Assembly: GCA_034766995.1 (NCBI GenBank)
Contig: CM068318.1
Location: 39,240,956-39,304,955, forward strand
Origin: Acanthacorydalis orientalis
Taxonomy: Eukaryota > Arthropoda > Insecta > Megaloptera > Corydalidae
DNA length: 64,000 nt
Direction: 5' to 3'
The notes beneath the pieces were generated by a model. It did no database searches, had not been told where the DNA came from, and was given only the letters and a program-made list of their open reading frames with translations. The position numbers were made by a program, and so were the translations under genes. The number at the start of each line of letters is the position of its first letter. Within the stretch, counting starts at the first letter, position 1. Positions 1-12,868 of this stretch are shown here, one piece after another.

Positions 1-324
1 TTCCTATAAAATAAAAACTGCTTTAATTTTAAGAATATATTGATTAATTGTATTTAATTAATAATTGTGATCTCATATTCGAGTATAGCTCTATTGTACT
101 GCATAAGTGCAAATTTAATTAGGTTATCTGTGTAAATGCATTTGAATAGTGTATAAATATGTTGCTTTTTTGCATTTCTTAAAGAATTAATAAAAGTCTG
201 TGCTTATTCGTTTTAAAAATGAACTACAGGTAACCCTGTATAACACTGTCGTTGACATAATTGACCAAAAATATTAAAAAAATCTGTTATTTTCTGTTGT
301 TTGCGTTCACCTAAGAGATTTTTT
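1..324. other. AT-rich sequence, nothing recognised
   Basis: No repeat or coding signal was seen in the first 300 bases. The segment lies downstream, in minus-strand sense, of the decayed frame at 325-615. Confidence 0.5.
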
Positions 325-615
325 TTAAATTTCTTTGTATGGAGCTAAACATTTGTAAAGTTCTAAATTTCGCGCTTCTTTCAGTGGAAGCATATGCATT
401 TAGAAAATAGTATTCCAATTTTTCGGCCAAAACATTATGCCTTTCTGTATGCTCTTTAGGATAAAGTTTTGAATTTCAGCATTTACATCTGCACTATCGG
501 TATTTGAATTAATTTGGAATATATCAGATGCTACTTTAACAAACCTCCCCAAATCTTAAACAGTGTTTAAGCGAAAATGTGTTGTGCAGAGATTTTCCCC
601 GATTCTCGAACCATG
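325..615 (-). pseudogene. decayed reading frame of unknown family
   Basis: Read on the minus strand in one frame, this stretch gives about 97 codons with only two internal stops before the final TAA at 325-327. That is far fewer than such AT-rich DNA should give by chance. The central open run contains IFQINSNTDSADVNAEIQNF followed by an ILKSIQKG segment, a tryptophan pair (FWPKNW), a stop, then LKEARNLELYKCLAPYKEI. The residue mix is ordinary and soluble-looking, with no membrane segment or metal-binding pattern. I do not recognise the family. A transposase or an old exon are both possible. There is no clear start codon or splice site. Confidence 0.35.
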
Positions 616-666
616 TTAGAGTAAAACAGTGTTCTAAGAATGGCATGTTAAACGGAAATTGTCTGT

Positions 667-699
667 TATATATATATATACACATACATACATATACAC

Positions 700-766
<67 letters not shown>
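667..766. repeat. (TA)n microsatellite with CATA interruptions
   Basis: About 100 bp of TA repeat interrupted by CACATACATACATATACA near its left part. The reading frames through it are repeat translations. Confidence 0.95.
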
Positions 767-769
<3 letters not shown>

Positions 770-1687
770 ATACTAACAAAACACTTCTTATATAATAAAA
801 TTTTGAATTTTTTTCATAAAGTCTGAATCATATGAGTAAATTTTTATTAAAAAATAATAAAAAAATATATAATTCAATTGTATAAATATTTAATAATGAA
901 AGGTATCTAGTGAATCTTCCATATTATTTTAACAAGAAACAAAATTATTCTCGTTTTCAATTACTAGTTTTCAGCCGTGTGATGGAATAAATGATAAAAA
1001 GCGCGAATAAGTTACAGTTAGTCAATTTTATTACACTAAAGGAGATAATATCTTATTTCTAGTACTTTTATAATATACTGTATATATTTCATTAATTGTC
1101 ACTTAATATATAATGCAAAAATTTCATTGTTATATGAAGGAACATTATAAGAAAAACACTTAATGTTTATCACTTATTATTGATTCTATGATGTAATTCT
1201 AAGATTAAAAGATATGACAGTTTTATATCTAGCTATTTATACGAAAAAGACGCAAATAAATACAATTTTGTTAGAATTAAGAATTGAGTTTCATAAAAAA
1301 TCTTATTCAAATACGTAACATACTACTGAGGAATAAAAAGTGAAATGAATTGGAAAAAAAGTAGTACAAAAAGTTTAGCTTCCGTTTACTCGATTTAATT
1401 ATTACTTTCTTTTCATTATTTGGAAACTACTGCTTGAATAGTTTAAAAATCAATCATAAAATATCCGTTTTAATACATATTCGCTTCTTTTTTTAAAAAG
1501 TTCGTAATGTAAATACTTCCTTGGATGTGAAAATGACCATATCATTAATTTCTCAAAAATGATGTACAGAAATAAAACAAAAAATGCATTAAATGTTTAA
1601 AATTAATGTGTTTTCTAAGACATTTGACCATATTGTTAAGAATTCAATGATTTATTGACACTTAACTTCTCTATTTATTTTTTTAGA

Positions 1688-1690
<3 letters not shown>
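767..1690. other. AT-rich intergenic
   Basis: No coding or repeat signal seen beyond poly-A and poly-T runs. Confidence 0.5.

Positions 1691-1740
<50 letters not shown>
1691..1740. repeat. (AT)25 microsatellite
   Basis: Perfect dinucleotide tract of 50 bp. Confidence 0.97.
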
Positions 1741-1744
<4 letters not shown>

Positions 1745-2048
1745 AACTACTCATTAAACAGTAGAACTAGATTTTGTTATTTTGTAATATTACTTTTTTT
1801 AAAAAATGTAGAAAATTAAATTAACAAGAATATGTTTTAAAGATAGAAAGGAAATGCTTTTCTATAACTTGAACAATAAAAAATATTACATTTTATGCAT
1901 ATTATATATTTAATACGTGAATATTGGTAAACACAAATATTTTATCATGAATAAAAATAAGAATTAATGTTCCCTTCTTCCAATTATACTATTTAAAAAA
2001 AAATCAATAAAAACAATAATAAAACATAAACATTGTAAAGAAGCAACT

Positions 2049-2255
2049 TTAGCGATTCAGTAGATTGTAAACAAATATGAGCAATCCAATGATATTGAAA
2101 GTAAGCGAACAACATTGATAATAGAACGACCGTACACGAAGAAGAAGAGCAATGAGACCCGTTGGTTGGATAAACAGAATATCGATTTGAACTTTGAAAA
2201 TGTGAAAAATGTTCATGACGAAAAACAAGTTGACAGATGAAATAGAACTTGACAA
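2049..2255 (-). other. hydrophobic open frame, status unknown
   Basis: A 68-codon minus-strand frame in a locally less AT-biased patch. The translation is rich in Phe, Ile, Leu and Val, with two hydrophobic runs such as PTGLIALLLRV and FNIIGLLIFVYNLL, so a membrane-protein exon could be imagined. A second minus-strand frame over the same bases is also largely open, which weakens the case. No family motif, splice site or neighbouring exon was found. Confidence 0.15.
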
Positions 2256-2374
2256 TTTATATGATTGATTTAATATAAAATAAAAAGTTTATAGGTATAC
2301 GAAATATTACTTCACATTTAATTTGGGTAAATAATTATTAACCACTCGTATCAAATATACATATATACACATAT

Positions 2375-2415
<41 letters not shown>
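2375..2415. repeat. (TA)n(GA)n compound microsatellite
   Basis: A TA tract passes directly into a GA tract of about ten units. It abuts the LINE 3' fragment that follows. Confidence 0.95.
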
Positions 2416-2424
2416 TCGTTCTAT

Positions 2425-2560
2425 CGCATAAAATGGAAAATCACGGAAGAGGCATTTATCCAGCAGTGGATTGACAAAGGCAGAGGATAAAGGCAGATTG
2501 ACAAAGGCAGAACTTATTCATTTGAACTCAAATTTCAAGATTTATTCCTTTTTAAATAAA
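2425..2560 (+). mobile_element. LINE (non-LTR retrotransposon) 3' end fragment
   Basis: The plus strand reads KWKITEEAFIQQWIDKGRG and then stops. This matches the extreme C-terminal pattern of insect LINE ORF2 proteins, a Trp/Lys-rich segment ending in a Glu-Glu-Ala-Phe-x-Gln-Gln-Trp motif. The same C-terminus is found in opposite orientation near 25.75 kb (KWKIMEEVFI). The 16-mer gattgacaaaggcaga occurs twice, at 2469-2484 and 2496-2511, a 27 bp period resembling the short tandem tails at the 3' end of some LINEs. Only the last part of the element is left. Confidence 0.6.
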
Positions 2561-2606
2561 ACATTAAAACGTTAATATTAAGTACTGATTTATAAACTTG
2601 TCTGGC

Positions 2607-2608
<2 letters not shown>

Positions 2609-2666
<58 letters not shown>
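2609..2666. repeat. (TA)n(GA)n compound microsatellite
   Basis: A second TA-to-GA compound tract. Together with 2375-2415 it brackets the LINE fragment. Confidence 0.95.
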
Positions 2667-2667
2667 T

Positions 2668-3360
2668 ACGCAACCATATTCAGTCAATAATAATCCATGG
2701 TGGATACATGTTGTTTAACCTGCATTTTATTAATTATATTGTATCATGTACTGCTATTGTATTCATGTACTGCTGTTTTCTCTCAAAATGAAGTATATTT
2801 TTTCTATTTTATTTTCATGTTTTGTTTACACAAAGCATTATGAATATTATTATAAAACTATCATTATACTCACACATTTTAGAACATTTAAAGGATTAAA
2901 AACAGGCTTCCCTTTTTCATATGGTGTCACTTATTTTACAAACGATTCAATTTTAAACTTATATATATATATATATATATATATACTAATTAAACATCTA
3001 ATATTGTCAAAAATTGTACTAGTCCGAGCCTAACAAATCGTGTATTATTCCTCTGAATAAAATAATGCATTGTATTATGACACGCAGTTACCGCAATATA
3101 GGCAGTTACCGCAATCTTAACTCAATTTTACACACATAATCAAACCATATTATTTATAGCTAATGTTTTATGGTTAATATATTTCAATAATACATGTTAA
3201 TTGTTTTATTATCAAATTTATATTCTTTGATTTCATTCATATTGACATTCTACACATTCAAATTCCATCACCATAATATAAATATATTAAGAAAACATTT
3301 AACATTTATTTGTCTGTTTTGATCTATTTAAAACTAATACAAAATAAACAAATCCGAATA
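2668..3360. other. AT-rich intergenic
   Basis: Holds a short (TA) tract at 2960-2985 and a direct repeat of ggcagttaccgcaat-like sequence near 3085-3116. Nothing coding was recognised. Confidence 0.5.
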
Positions 3361-3362
3361 CA

Positions 3363-3425
<63 letters not shown>
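3361..3425. repeat. (TA)n microsatellite
   Basis: About 65 bp of near-perfect TA repeat. Confidence 0.97.
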
Positions 3426-3428
<3 letters not shown>

Positions 3429-3639
3429 AAACAAAAAGAATTGCGTCTGTAATGAATTAATTATACACCAGTAATTTTATATTAATTATAATTAAAATTA
3501 TATAGTACAGACTTAACATTCTACTCGATAACATTTCTTGAATAATTCATCATTGATGTTTTAAAATTTATTTGTGAACAAAAAAAATAACACATCAATA
3601 ATCAAATAATCTTGTATAGAGCTTCCGTGTTTGTTCATT

Positions 3640-3640
<1 letters not shown>

Positions 3641-3716
<76 letters not shown>

Positions 3717-3717
3717 T
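3641..3717. repeat. (TA)n microsatellite
   Basis: About 75 bp of near-perfect TA repeat. Confidence 0.97.
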
Positions 3718-3916
3718 ATTGATCTGACATGGATGATTAATTAGTTGTTCCATGCTACTATATTATGTAAAAAATTAACGGTATCTCACAAATCTTATCA
3801 CTGCTTGTTTTAATGTTCTGAGCTAGTTAAATTTAGATCTGTTTCATTTTTCAGTATCAGATGTTATCATTTGATTTGAAGTAGAGAATGTTAATGTTAG
3901 AAGTACAGTTAGGTTT

Positions 3917-3918
<2 letters not shown>

Positions 3919-3966
<48 letters not shown>
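3919..3966. repeat. (TA)n microsatellite
   Basis: About 47 bp of TA repeat flanked by CACA and CATA. Confidence 0.96.
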
Positions 3967-3968
<2 letters not shown>

Positions 3969-4437
3969 CGATTATTTAAAGACATAACAAAATATTCTTT
4001 CTATTAAAATATTAACGAAAACAAATTAAAAATAAGCTGATGAATAAATGATCTAGTAAAGGGTTCTATAAAGTATAAATTTTTAATTATATTGAAATTA
4101 AAATTCAGTATTCAAATACAATGTACATATCACAGTATGAAATATTAATTAATTTAGTTTTTTGTATAAAATATTGCTACATGGGTGGGAAAATCAAGAC
4201 AGTTGAAAAATGAAAAAACGTAATTGAAAAAATATAATTAGTGAAAACTAATTTTATTTTTGATCGCTAAGTTCTAAATGGAGCATTACAGCTAAAAACT
4301 TAATGAATAATATTGTATTTATACCTATTCTTTCAATATTAGTTAAACGTTATGAAGTTTAAATTTTTTAACTGGCCATCTATGTATATGAATAATATAT
4401 TTCGTGACTAGTTCAAAGCATACACTATGCTACTATT
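3967..4437. other. AT-rich intergenic
   Basis: Nothing recognised. Confidence 0.5.
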
Positions 4438-4455
4438 ATACACACACACACACGC

Positions 4456-4481
<26 letters not shown>
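4438..4481. repeat. (CA)n(TA)n compound microsatellite
   Basis: About eight CA units pass into a TA tract. Confidence 0.95.
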
Positions 4482-4486
<5 letters not shown>

Positions 4487-4847
4487 TATGGAAACTAATC
4501 ACTATGATACAAAAACACTTGGTACTACTTTAAAAACTTGGCCTGTATACAAATTCAAATTAATTTTGTAACGTACATCAGAAATAAATTATATAACTTT
4601 AATTAAATTATTAGAAATTAATGCGACATACTGAACTCAGTAAAAACGAATCTATATATTTCAAATAATGAAATCTTTTATTTGCTTCACACAAAGTCAA
4701 ATTGAGTTTCAAACAATCGAAAAATTTTATCTTCGGTTATTGAGAGTTAAACTGTTGCATGCTTGTATTATTTACCTATTGCGAAGCTAAAGCTCAATTG
4801 TTTGATACATTACTACTAAATGAACTATGAATAACAGAAATATCAAA

Positions 4848-4850
<3 letters not shown>
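4482..4850. other. AT-rich intergenic
   Basis: Nothing recognised. Confidence 0.5.
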
Positions 4851-4851
<1 letters not shown>

Positions 4852-4904
<53 letters not shown>

Positions 4905-4909
4905 ATATA
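4852..4909. repeat. (TA)n microsatellite
   Basis: TA tract with a terminal TATG pair. Confidence 0.96.
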
Positions 4910-5270
4910 GGTATTATTATTAAATAAAATAATATCTGTAAGACATTTAAACTAAATATCTATATCAAAACTTAACTAAATAATTCCAGAATTAAATATG
5001 ATTCTTGTTCATAATAATAATACATTCATATATATTATATCAATAATAACTTTTATTTTCATAATCTAAGAAGTGTGTTTAAGGACTAAAATATAATTAT
5101 ATGAAATCTTTTTCATATTTATTGATAAATATTCATTTTAAAGCTATTTATTTTTTTAGAAAAAAAATAAATTTTATTACTGTGTTAATTCGTGAAAGAA
5201 ATGAAAATTTAAACAATTTACAAATAAATTAAATTATTATTCAGACCCGTAAAGATGAGATCTATGTTTT
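4910..5270. other. AT-rich intergenic
   Basis: Nothing recognised. Confidence 0.5.
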
Positions 5271-5282
5271 ATACATACATAC

Positions 5283-5351
<69 letters not shown>

Positions 5352-5364
5352 TATAAATATATAA

Positions 5365-5432
<68 letters not shown>

Positions 5433-5476
5433 TATATTATATATATATATATATATATAAATATATATATATATAC

Positions 5477-5522
<46 letters not shown>

Positions 5523-5590
5523 TATATATATATATATGTATATTATATATATATATATATATAAATATATATACATATATATATATATAA

Positions 5591-5631
<41 letters not shown>

Positions 5632-5660
5632 TACATACATATATATATATATATATATAA

Positions 5661-5705
<45 letters not shown>

Positions 5706-5720
5706 TACATATATATATAA

Positions 5721-5769
<49 letters not shown>
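5271..5769. repeat. 0.5 kb composite TA-rich array
   Basis: About 500 bp of pure A/T (plus rare C and G) sequence. TA runs are separated by regularly recurring AAATATA and CATATA interruptions, giving a higher-order pattern rather than one simple tract. Frames through it encode only Tyr/Ile repeats. Such sequence can form cruciforms and is difficult to assemble, so its true length is uncertain. Confidence 0.95.
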
Positions 5770-5771
<2 letters not shown>

Positions 5772-5989
5772 GTTAATATAAGAAAATTAATTTATAAAGC
5801 TAGTTAGGTGATATAAATAATTACAACTTACGAAGTACATCCACATAAATAGTTAATCCATTACACAGAAACAACAGGTGTCAAAACGAAAAAAAAACAC
5901 TTAAAATGTATGAAAACTACACAATCGGGGCACAAAACGAACCAATGATACAAAACTGAACTGAACTACAATCAAATAAACAATTTATA

Positions 5990-6540
5990 ACATAAATTGA
6001 TCCAATACACCAATCACTGTACTTTTGCACACAAGTTCGAAGTGGTATCCTTTTGTTTGATGTCACTGATTATAAATGCCGCACTTTTCCAACAATCAAC
6101 AAATACAAGAAACGAAACGGAAAAGGAAACAAAACGCACGAATACGGGTGAACAAACACACTCTGTATATAAAACTATACGACCAACTGTTCATCTGTGT
6201 CCGATCCAAAAACGTTCCGTGTCTCCACTGTAGATCGAAACACCGACATATAATTTATTTCAGTTATACCTACTCGCACCAAAGAAGAAACTAAACTAAA
6301 CAACACAACAAGAGTCGTGAACGTCTCGCGTGGCTCTTGTCTCAGATGCTCTCCTACACCGCACGCCCGTCTTGATCACTCTTTGAAGTGGTCTAACCAG
6401 TACAATGTCGTTGACAAAAATCTCCCCCACGTGGATCTCGGCTCCCCTTTCCCATCCCCACTTTGTCATCAGGTCGTACGCCGCGTAGTCTTCTTATGTG
6501 TTTATATTTATATACACCATTGTAATTAGATCACTCGCGA
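5990..6540. promoter_or_regulatory. GC-richer island with promoter-like motifs
   Basis: This patch is clearly less AT-rich than its surroundings and contains an E-box CACGTG at 6428-6433. On the plus strand a TATATAAAA (6166-6174) lies about 27 bp before TCATCT (6191-6196). On the minus strand TATATAAATA-like sequence (about 6505-6514) lies about 30 bp before CpG-bearing sequence near 6480. Either could be a core promoter for a gene whose exons lie elsewhere. Overlapping open frames here (for example 5997-6233 and 6317-6529) show no family motif and are not called as genes. Confidence 0.3.
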
Positions 6541-6703
6541 ACGAAATTGAATTTGTTCAAGTGTGTAGCGAATATACATATATTGAATTAGAAACAGACA
6601 TTTTTATACGAGAGGGTAAGCTAATTATCTGTATTCACAAATGACAGATCAAAGAATGTGCACCGTTTATACGATTAAAAAAATGTTTAGGCATGTACAT
6701 ACA

Positions 6704-6704
6704 C

Positions 6705-6761
<57 letters not shown>

Positions 6762-6810
6762 CATACATACAAACATATATACATAAAATATATATATATA
6801 TATATATGTA
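6704..6810. repeat. (CT)n(TA)n compound microsatellite
   Basis: About twelve CT units pass into TA runs with ACATACATACAAACATA interruptions. Confidence 0.95.
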
Positions 6811-9800
6811 CGAATATACAGTTGTTTATATAATTAATTACAGAAAATTAAAAATTTACATAAAAACATTTTATAGCACAAAAATATATTTCAATGAATT
6901 TCGTTTTAATTTTATATATTAAAAAGAATGAACACTAACTATTCCCACAAAAAGTATTACAAATATTAATTGCAAAGCCCGGAAACATTTTTTAGTCACG
7001 AATTTTCAAAAAATCTTTATTGATCACTTTTTATTGTTGCTTATGCCAATTAATCAGAGCGTCAAGGTTCAAAAAACTCTTACGGGTTGATTATCAAATA
7101 TTTTAGAAAAGTAGTAACTGATCTTAGTCAGGTACGAGTAAAACCGTCAGGTTGAACCTTCTATTGCAGGTCAAAAATATAACAGTTGAAAGAAATTCTT
7201 CTATAATTTCAGCGTATAAAAAAAAGAAAATACAATAAACCGAACATAAAGATATAAGAAATTTAATAAAATTTAAAAATGATTACAAATTTAATATATA
7301 TATATATATAAATAATAAAGTAATGGGAACTTGTAGCTTGTGCTAACTAGTTACAAATTTTATAAAATAATTTCCAGACGTTCGTGAATATAAACAAATA
7401 CACCTTTTTGTTTAATTTATTGTACTTTATCGCTCTGAAGATAATTATATCACAATAAAAATATGCATAAATAATCAAAAAGGGATAATAAATAACTCTG
7501 TTCAACATTTTTGATCAGCAAAAAAACTGTTTTTGTTTGTAGTGTGAATTATTTTTTTTGTGAAGATGTACTTGAATGTTCCAAACAAAACACTAAACTC
7601 TTTTGTTTAGCTAGAGCACTTCTTTCTTGGGCCAACATATATCTCTAAATAATGTCGTATTTTTATATTATCTCTAAACAGTGTTGTATTTTTAAAACTA
7701 CTTCAACAGGGCTATATTTTCAATCATCATATCTCTTTAGTATCCGCGAAATCTATTACTGACCTGTTAGTCTTTAATAAATGTTCTTTTATACTTTCTG
7801 TTCGTCATATTTGTATGCTCGTCATGTTGTGATAAAAATTTCACTGTACACGTAATAGTCAATCAGAGGTAATAATTAAAAAAAAATCATATATTATAAG
7901 CTTGTATATTCAGATTAGTGAAAACTTGCATATATTATACAGTGGTGTTTACTATCATAGATTATAGCGTGTATATGATGAACCTCGTAAAGACTATTAT
8001 TATATTTGCAATGTTCAGTTGTAAGGATTTTTTTTTATAAACCAATCTATTCATTTTATTCAGAAAAAGCATATATTACAAAAATCTAATAAGTAAATTG
8101 ATTTCATTAATGATTTACAGCACGTAGTATTATTCAGATGATTAACGATTAAAATCAAGACAATTTCAAAATTTTAAAAATTATTATTTATTAAATGTTT
8201 TCCACCAACTTTACAACAGTCCTATATGTTTAATGTAGACTCTTTTTTAAAACATATATTTATTAATTATAAAATCTTTTCTATAATTAATTATAATTTA
8301 GTAAATTTAAGCTACTATTATTCAAAAAACTGTGAACTGATTATTTGGATTAAATTATACCCTGATCGCTCCTATGTGCTATTCTGGAGTTACAATTGTT
8401 TGTTTTTATTCCTGTAATAGTTTTTTGTCTTCTTCGGTTTGGATCCTTTGAACCACTCTTAAATCATTTTTACTATTTACTACTTACTTATCTAAATACT
8501 TCAAGAGTAATCTAATAGGACCAAACTAAATAGGACACTTATTTGCAAGCTTAATTAAATAATTATAAGCCAACAGATATTTTCGAACCTCATTTCCATT
8601 TTATTTCACTGTAAACTATTGTGTGTTTCTTTGTATTTCTTTAATTTCATTAGATTACTTTTCATATTTTTTAATTAGAAATAGTAATATTTAGTTATAA
8701 AAAAACGCTTATAACTATTGCACAGTTATAGTAAAAAAATATTTATAAATGTTTTGGTTTCATATCTCTTTGTAATTACTCACTTTCTCTGATATAACGA
8801 GAAACATTTATAACGAGGAAGTAAAGTTGGTGCTGAAGTGCTTTATATAATTGAGCATGATTGTATATTTAAAATACTTCGTTAAAATTCTTAACTTTAA
8901 TATAGCGTAACGAGCTGAATTAAAAATGCAGAGGGGTTCGATATATTTAGCCACCGAATATTAAACATACTTATACTAAAAGATACAATATTAACAACTC
9001 GTTTAAATAAGAAATAATTTGGTTTATAAATATTACAAAAATGTACAGTTAATGAATCTTTTTAGTTAAATTAAAACCTACGTTTTAATTTAACTAAAAA
9101 ACACTAAAATATTTGAGTTGAATAAAAGGAAAAGTATAATGGCGAATTTGATATTAAGAACTGAAATAATTTGTTTCAAATGAATGAACAATATTTAAAG
9201 GGATTGTTATTTTTTATAAACGGTATAAAATTAACGTTTTCAAAAAAGAATTCTATATAAATATATCTGATACGAAATTCTACTTACAAAAGATAAAAAG
9301 TTGGTATTATACGAAGACTAATTGAGAGTAAGTAATGGACACTCAATAAAATCAGACGCAGTAGTCATTTAAAAAGAGTTTTTATCTTTATAGACACTTA
9401 CTGTACAAAAGAAAGAAAATAAATTTAGAATAAAAAGTATTACTATGTAATAAAACAAATAACAATAATGACATTTTAATGTTAGAAGCACACTTGCTAT
9501 TGCGTTATTTTCGTACGAAGAATGGAGAGGATACTCAAAGTTTATAATTGTGTTATTTATTTAAAGCATAATTCTTATATTCTTAGATATTTTTTAATTC
9601 ATGTACGTTTATGAAAAAATTTAATTTATTTATATATTTCTTTAATATAACTTTTTTTTTATTTTAATTTAAATACTTCGAGTCGCTTTAAAAAAATATT
9701 TGAAATCCGAAATGAAATAAAATAATAATTTGGAATACTGCAATAAGTATATTTAATAGAATATATTTTTAATAGTTTGAATATTTCAATTACATGTCTA

Positions 9801-9893
9801 TAATTTCATAGATTTTAATTCATAATGTTATATATGCATTTCAGTTTAAATTATTTTACATATGGTAAACAAAATATTTTTTGCACTATTATA
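6811..9893. other. 3 kb AT-rich stretch, no gene recognised
   Basis: Only short homopolymer runs and a short TA tract near 7295-7310 are visible. A pair of sequences near 8793-8826 (tataacgag ... ataacgagg) recalls pogo-type termini but is too short to call. Open frames such as 8226-8417 are A/T-biased and match nothing known to me. Confidence 0.5.
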
Positions 9894-9918
9894 GACACAC
9901 ACACACAAACGCACATAC

Positions 9919-9977
<59 letters not shown>
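9894..9977. repeat. (CA)n(TA)n compound microsatellite
   Basis: A CA tract passes into about 55 bp of TA repeat. Confidence 0.95.
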
Positions 9978-9984
<7 letters not shown>

Positions 9985-10419
9985 ACAATGATTTATGGAT
10001 AAGATACAATATGTTGCCGTCTATAAACTATAACACTAAAATTAATTGGATGATAATAAAAAAAGGAAACTAATAAATTAATATGAAACTTAAGAATTAT
10101 TTTTTTAAAATTATGTAATTAGATAACGCATTAGATAAAAAATAGACAAGTTCAAAATAAAAATAGTCAATTATCGAAAAATGAACTAAGTTAAAAAATT
10201 CAATTTAACTGATTAAAAAATCAGGGTTTAATTAATTTACAATAAACACTCAACACGACCTTCAAAAATGTACTTGAATAATTAACAAAAAATAACAAAT
10301 ACAATATCCAAATAAATTACTTTAACTATAAATAAAAAATAAAGAAGGAAAAATAAATAAATTATTTATTTTTCCTTTCCAAATCTATTAAATATTTACT
10401 ACACTTTATAAGACCTCTG

Positions 10420-10420
<1 letters not shown>
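9978..10420. other. AT-rich intergenic
   Basis: Contains a local inverted repeat around aaggaaaaataaataaatt / aattatttatttttccttt (about 10346-10378) that could form a hairpin. Nothing else recognised. Confidence 0.5.

Positions 10421-10471
<51 letters not shown>
10421..10471. repeat. (TA)n microsatellite
   Basis: About 50 bp of TA repeat. Confidence 0.97.
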
Positions 10472-10476
<5 letters not shown>

Positions 10477-10598
10477 TTTTTTGTCTTTAAGATAACTATT
10501 TTGTCTTAATTGCATGGAAAAACATAAATAAAGAATAGTAACCCCAAAGACAAGAAACAAGTTCAAATGAAGGTACAGAGATATGAAATAAATTGTAA

Positions 10599-10694
<96 letters not shown>
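10599..10694. repeat. (TA)n microsatellite with TATG interruptions
   Basis: About 95 bp of TA repeat. Confidence 0.97.
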
Positions 10695-10697
<3 letters not shown>

Positions 10698-10898
10698 AGC
10701 ATGTCTATATAATCACTCTTGAAGTTATATTGCAACGTAGTTGCTTTATAAAGTCATACATGTAATTGTAATGATACCAATATCATAATTTTTCGTGAAA
10801 AATTCGTTTAAGTTCAGGTGTCATCGTTAATAATAATTTCATACAAAATCTCTAGAGGTTTTTTTAATTTTTTTTGTCCATTTTTTGAAATGTTATGG

Positions 10899-10934
<36 letters not shown>

Positions 10935-11334
10935 AAAGAGAGTGAACAAATTAAATATTAATAATGGAATATTTACATTATTATAGAAAATAAATTTATT
11001 GAAATTCTTTCTAAAAGAGTAAGAAATAATTGATTATTAAATACATTTTAAAATTAGCTATACATATATTGTATCATTCTCCATTAAATAATTATCCCAA
11101 TTATATATATACAAAAAAACATTTGACATGTAACATTTTAAATACACGTGTATGCAGACAATTCAGAAGTAAATTAAGCTTTTTAATGATTATTTGCTTG
11201 TCTTGCAAATTTTCGTCTGTCAAATATGTTCAGTAAAATAATTCCAAGCGTTGTAATATGCTGAAACGTTTTTCATTTTAAATCAATTAACTTCAAAAAA
11301 AGTTATAAATTTTAATTGTTTTGAACACAATACA
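10695..11334. other. AT-rich intergenic
   Basis: Contains a short TA tract at 10904-10931. The 68-codon frame at 11030-11236 has no recognised motif. Confidence 0.5.
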
Positions 11335-11335
11335 G

Positions 11336-11382
<47 letters not shown>
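11335..11382. repeat. (CA)n(TA)n compound microsatellite
   Basis: CA units followed by TA units. Confidence 0.95.
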
Positions 11383-11385
<3 letters not shown>

Positions 11386-11601
11386 AATAATTATATTTTA
11401 TTTTGTAAAGAACGGATAAAAGAAAAAAATATAATAACAATAGTAAATCCATAAATCATTAAAATATTTGGAATACTCCTAGATCATATAGATAACGCAC
11501 ATGTTTTCCATGTTGTAACTTGTTTTATTTTGTAAATGAATAAAGAAAACTGAAATATGATGTTGTGTTAAAGAAAATATGATAATAATTATTTTAATGA
11601 A

Positions 11602-11658
<57 letters not shown>
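11602..11658. repeat. (TA)n microsatellite
   Basis: About 55 bp of TA repeat. Confidence 0.97.
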
Positions 11659-11662
<4 letters not shown>

Positions 11663-12044
11663 ATCATTTCCAAAACGGTTTCAATTCAATTAAAATCTTG
11701 CACTGACTTAAGAATAAAGCTTATGGATGTAAAGTTGTAGCGTTCACCATTTTCACTAAGATATATATTTAAAATAAGATTCTTAGTGTGCAATACTGTA
11801 CTTATAGTTATTATAATATGGGTTTTTATAATATATTTATCATAACTAAAAAAAATAAGGCTATAAAAATAAAACAATGAATTAAATAATAAAAATTTTT
11901 GAAAAATATTTTATCATTTTTCAGCGTATATATAAAATTATATTTTGTATGGAGTGGAAAAAGAATTTATTTTTGAAATCTCATTGAATTGGTACGAAAA
12001 CTATGATAGCAATCAAAGCGACGTTTAATGATATTAGTCCGTAT

Positions 12045-12260
12045 AATTAGCTCATTTAATGAACATCATACACTGGCAAAAATTCATGATAAATTTGGTA
12101 CGTTGGGGTTCATTAGTAAAAACGATTATTTATTTGATGCACCAGAAAAAATAGCCATTAAAAAAACTGTTATATAATGGGTCTAAACCATTTCAATTAT
12201 TCACGAATTACTATTCGTTAATATTTGAAGTGATTCATTCCAACGGAGTGTATCACTTCA
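12045..12260 (+). pseudogene. possible N-terminal remnant of an IS630-like transposase
   Basis: The plus strand reads FNEHHTLAKIHDKFGTLGF and then SKNDYLFDAPEKIAIKKTVI before a stop. The order of a Lys-Phe-x-Thr-x-Gly segment, a linker and a Pro-Glu-Lys/Asn-Ile segment is that of the helix-turn-helix linker in IS630/Tc1/mariner-type transposases common in insects. The copy is short and decayed, and chance resemblance is possible. A C-terminal piece of a similar element lies at 23.7-24.06 kb. Confidence 0.25.
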
Positions 12261-12693
12261 ATGTCGTTATTAACTCTAGTTAGTATGTAAAAAGTAATTA
12301 ATTATTTAATGTACGTACGGGTGTAGTTTTGTTCCAAATCAAACAGTACGATATCTTTAAAAAAATAATGAAGAAGTGTTTTTAAATGATGAGTATAGTT
12401 ATATAAGCACCGTATTAATATGGAATACTTTTCTTTGAAGCTTTTAATTTATTATTATTTTTATAAGGAATTGAAACATTTAATATTTATATTTTATAAA
12501 ATGATATTTGTAATTCAAAATATATAAAAAAATATTAATTATAATTGGTATTTTTAAATTAATATTGTCTTCATAAATACGAAAATATTTGACTTTGTAT
12601 ATTTTTATAAACTGAATTTAATATTTTGTTTTTTACTAGATATTTTTATATCTGAAAAATATTTTCGAGTAAATTTAAAGTAGTTATTGTATA

Positions 12694-12694
<1 letters not shown>
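12261..12694. other. AT-rich intergenic
   Basis: Nothing recognised. Confidence 0.5.
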
Positions 12695-12770
<76 letters not shown>

Positions 12771-12818
12771 TGTATATATATAAATATGTATATATATATA
12801 TATATATATATAAATATC

Positions 12819-12867
<49 letters not shown>
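12695..12867. repeat. composite TA-rich array
   Basis: About 170 bp of TA runs separated by AAATATGTATA units, similar in style to the array at 5271-5769. Confidence 0.95.

Positions 12868-12868
<1 letters not shown>

Noticed and set aside
5262..5728. Three long Tyr/Ile-rich minus-strand frames
   Set aside because: They are translations of the TA-rich array in different registers, with no other sequence content.
5997..6529. Three overlapping plus-strand frames
   Set aside because: They occupy different frames of one GC-richer island and show no motif. The island is reported as promoter-like instead.
8793..8826. Second pogo-like terminus
   Set aside because: The similarity is limited to two short taacgag motifs, and no target site or partner end was found.
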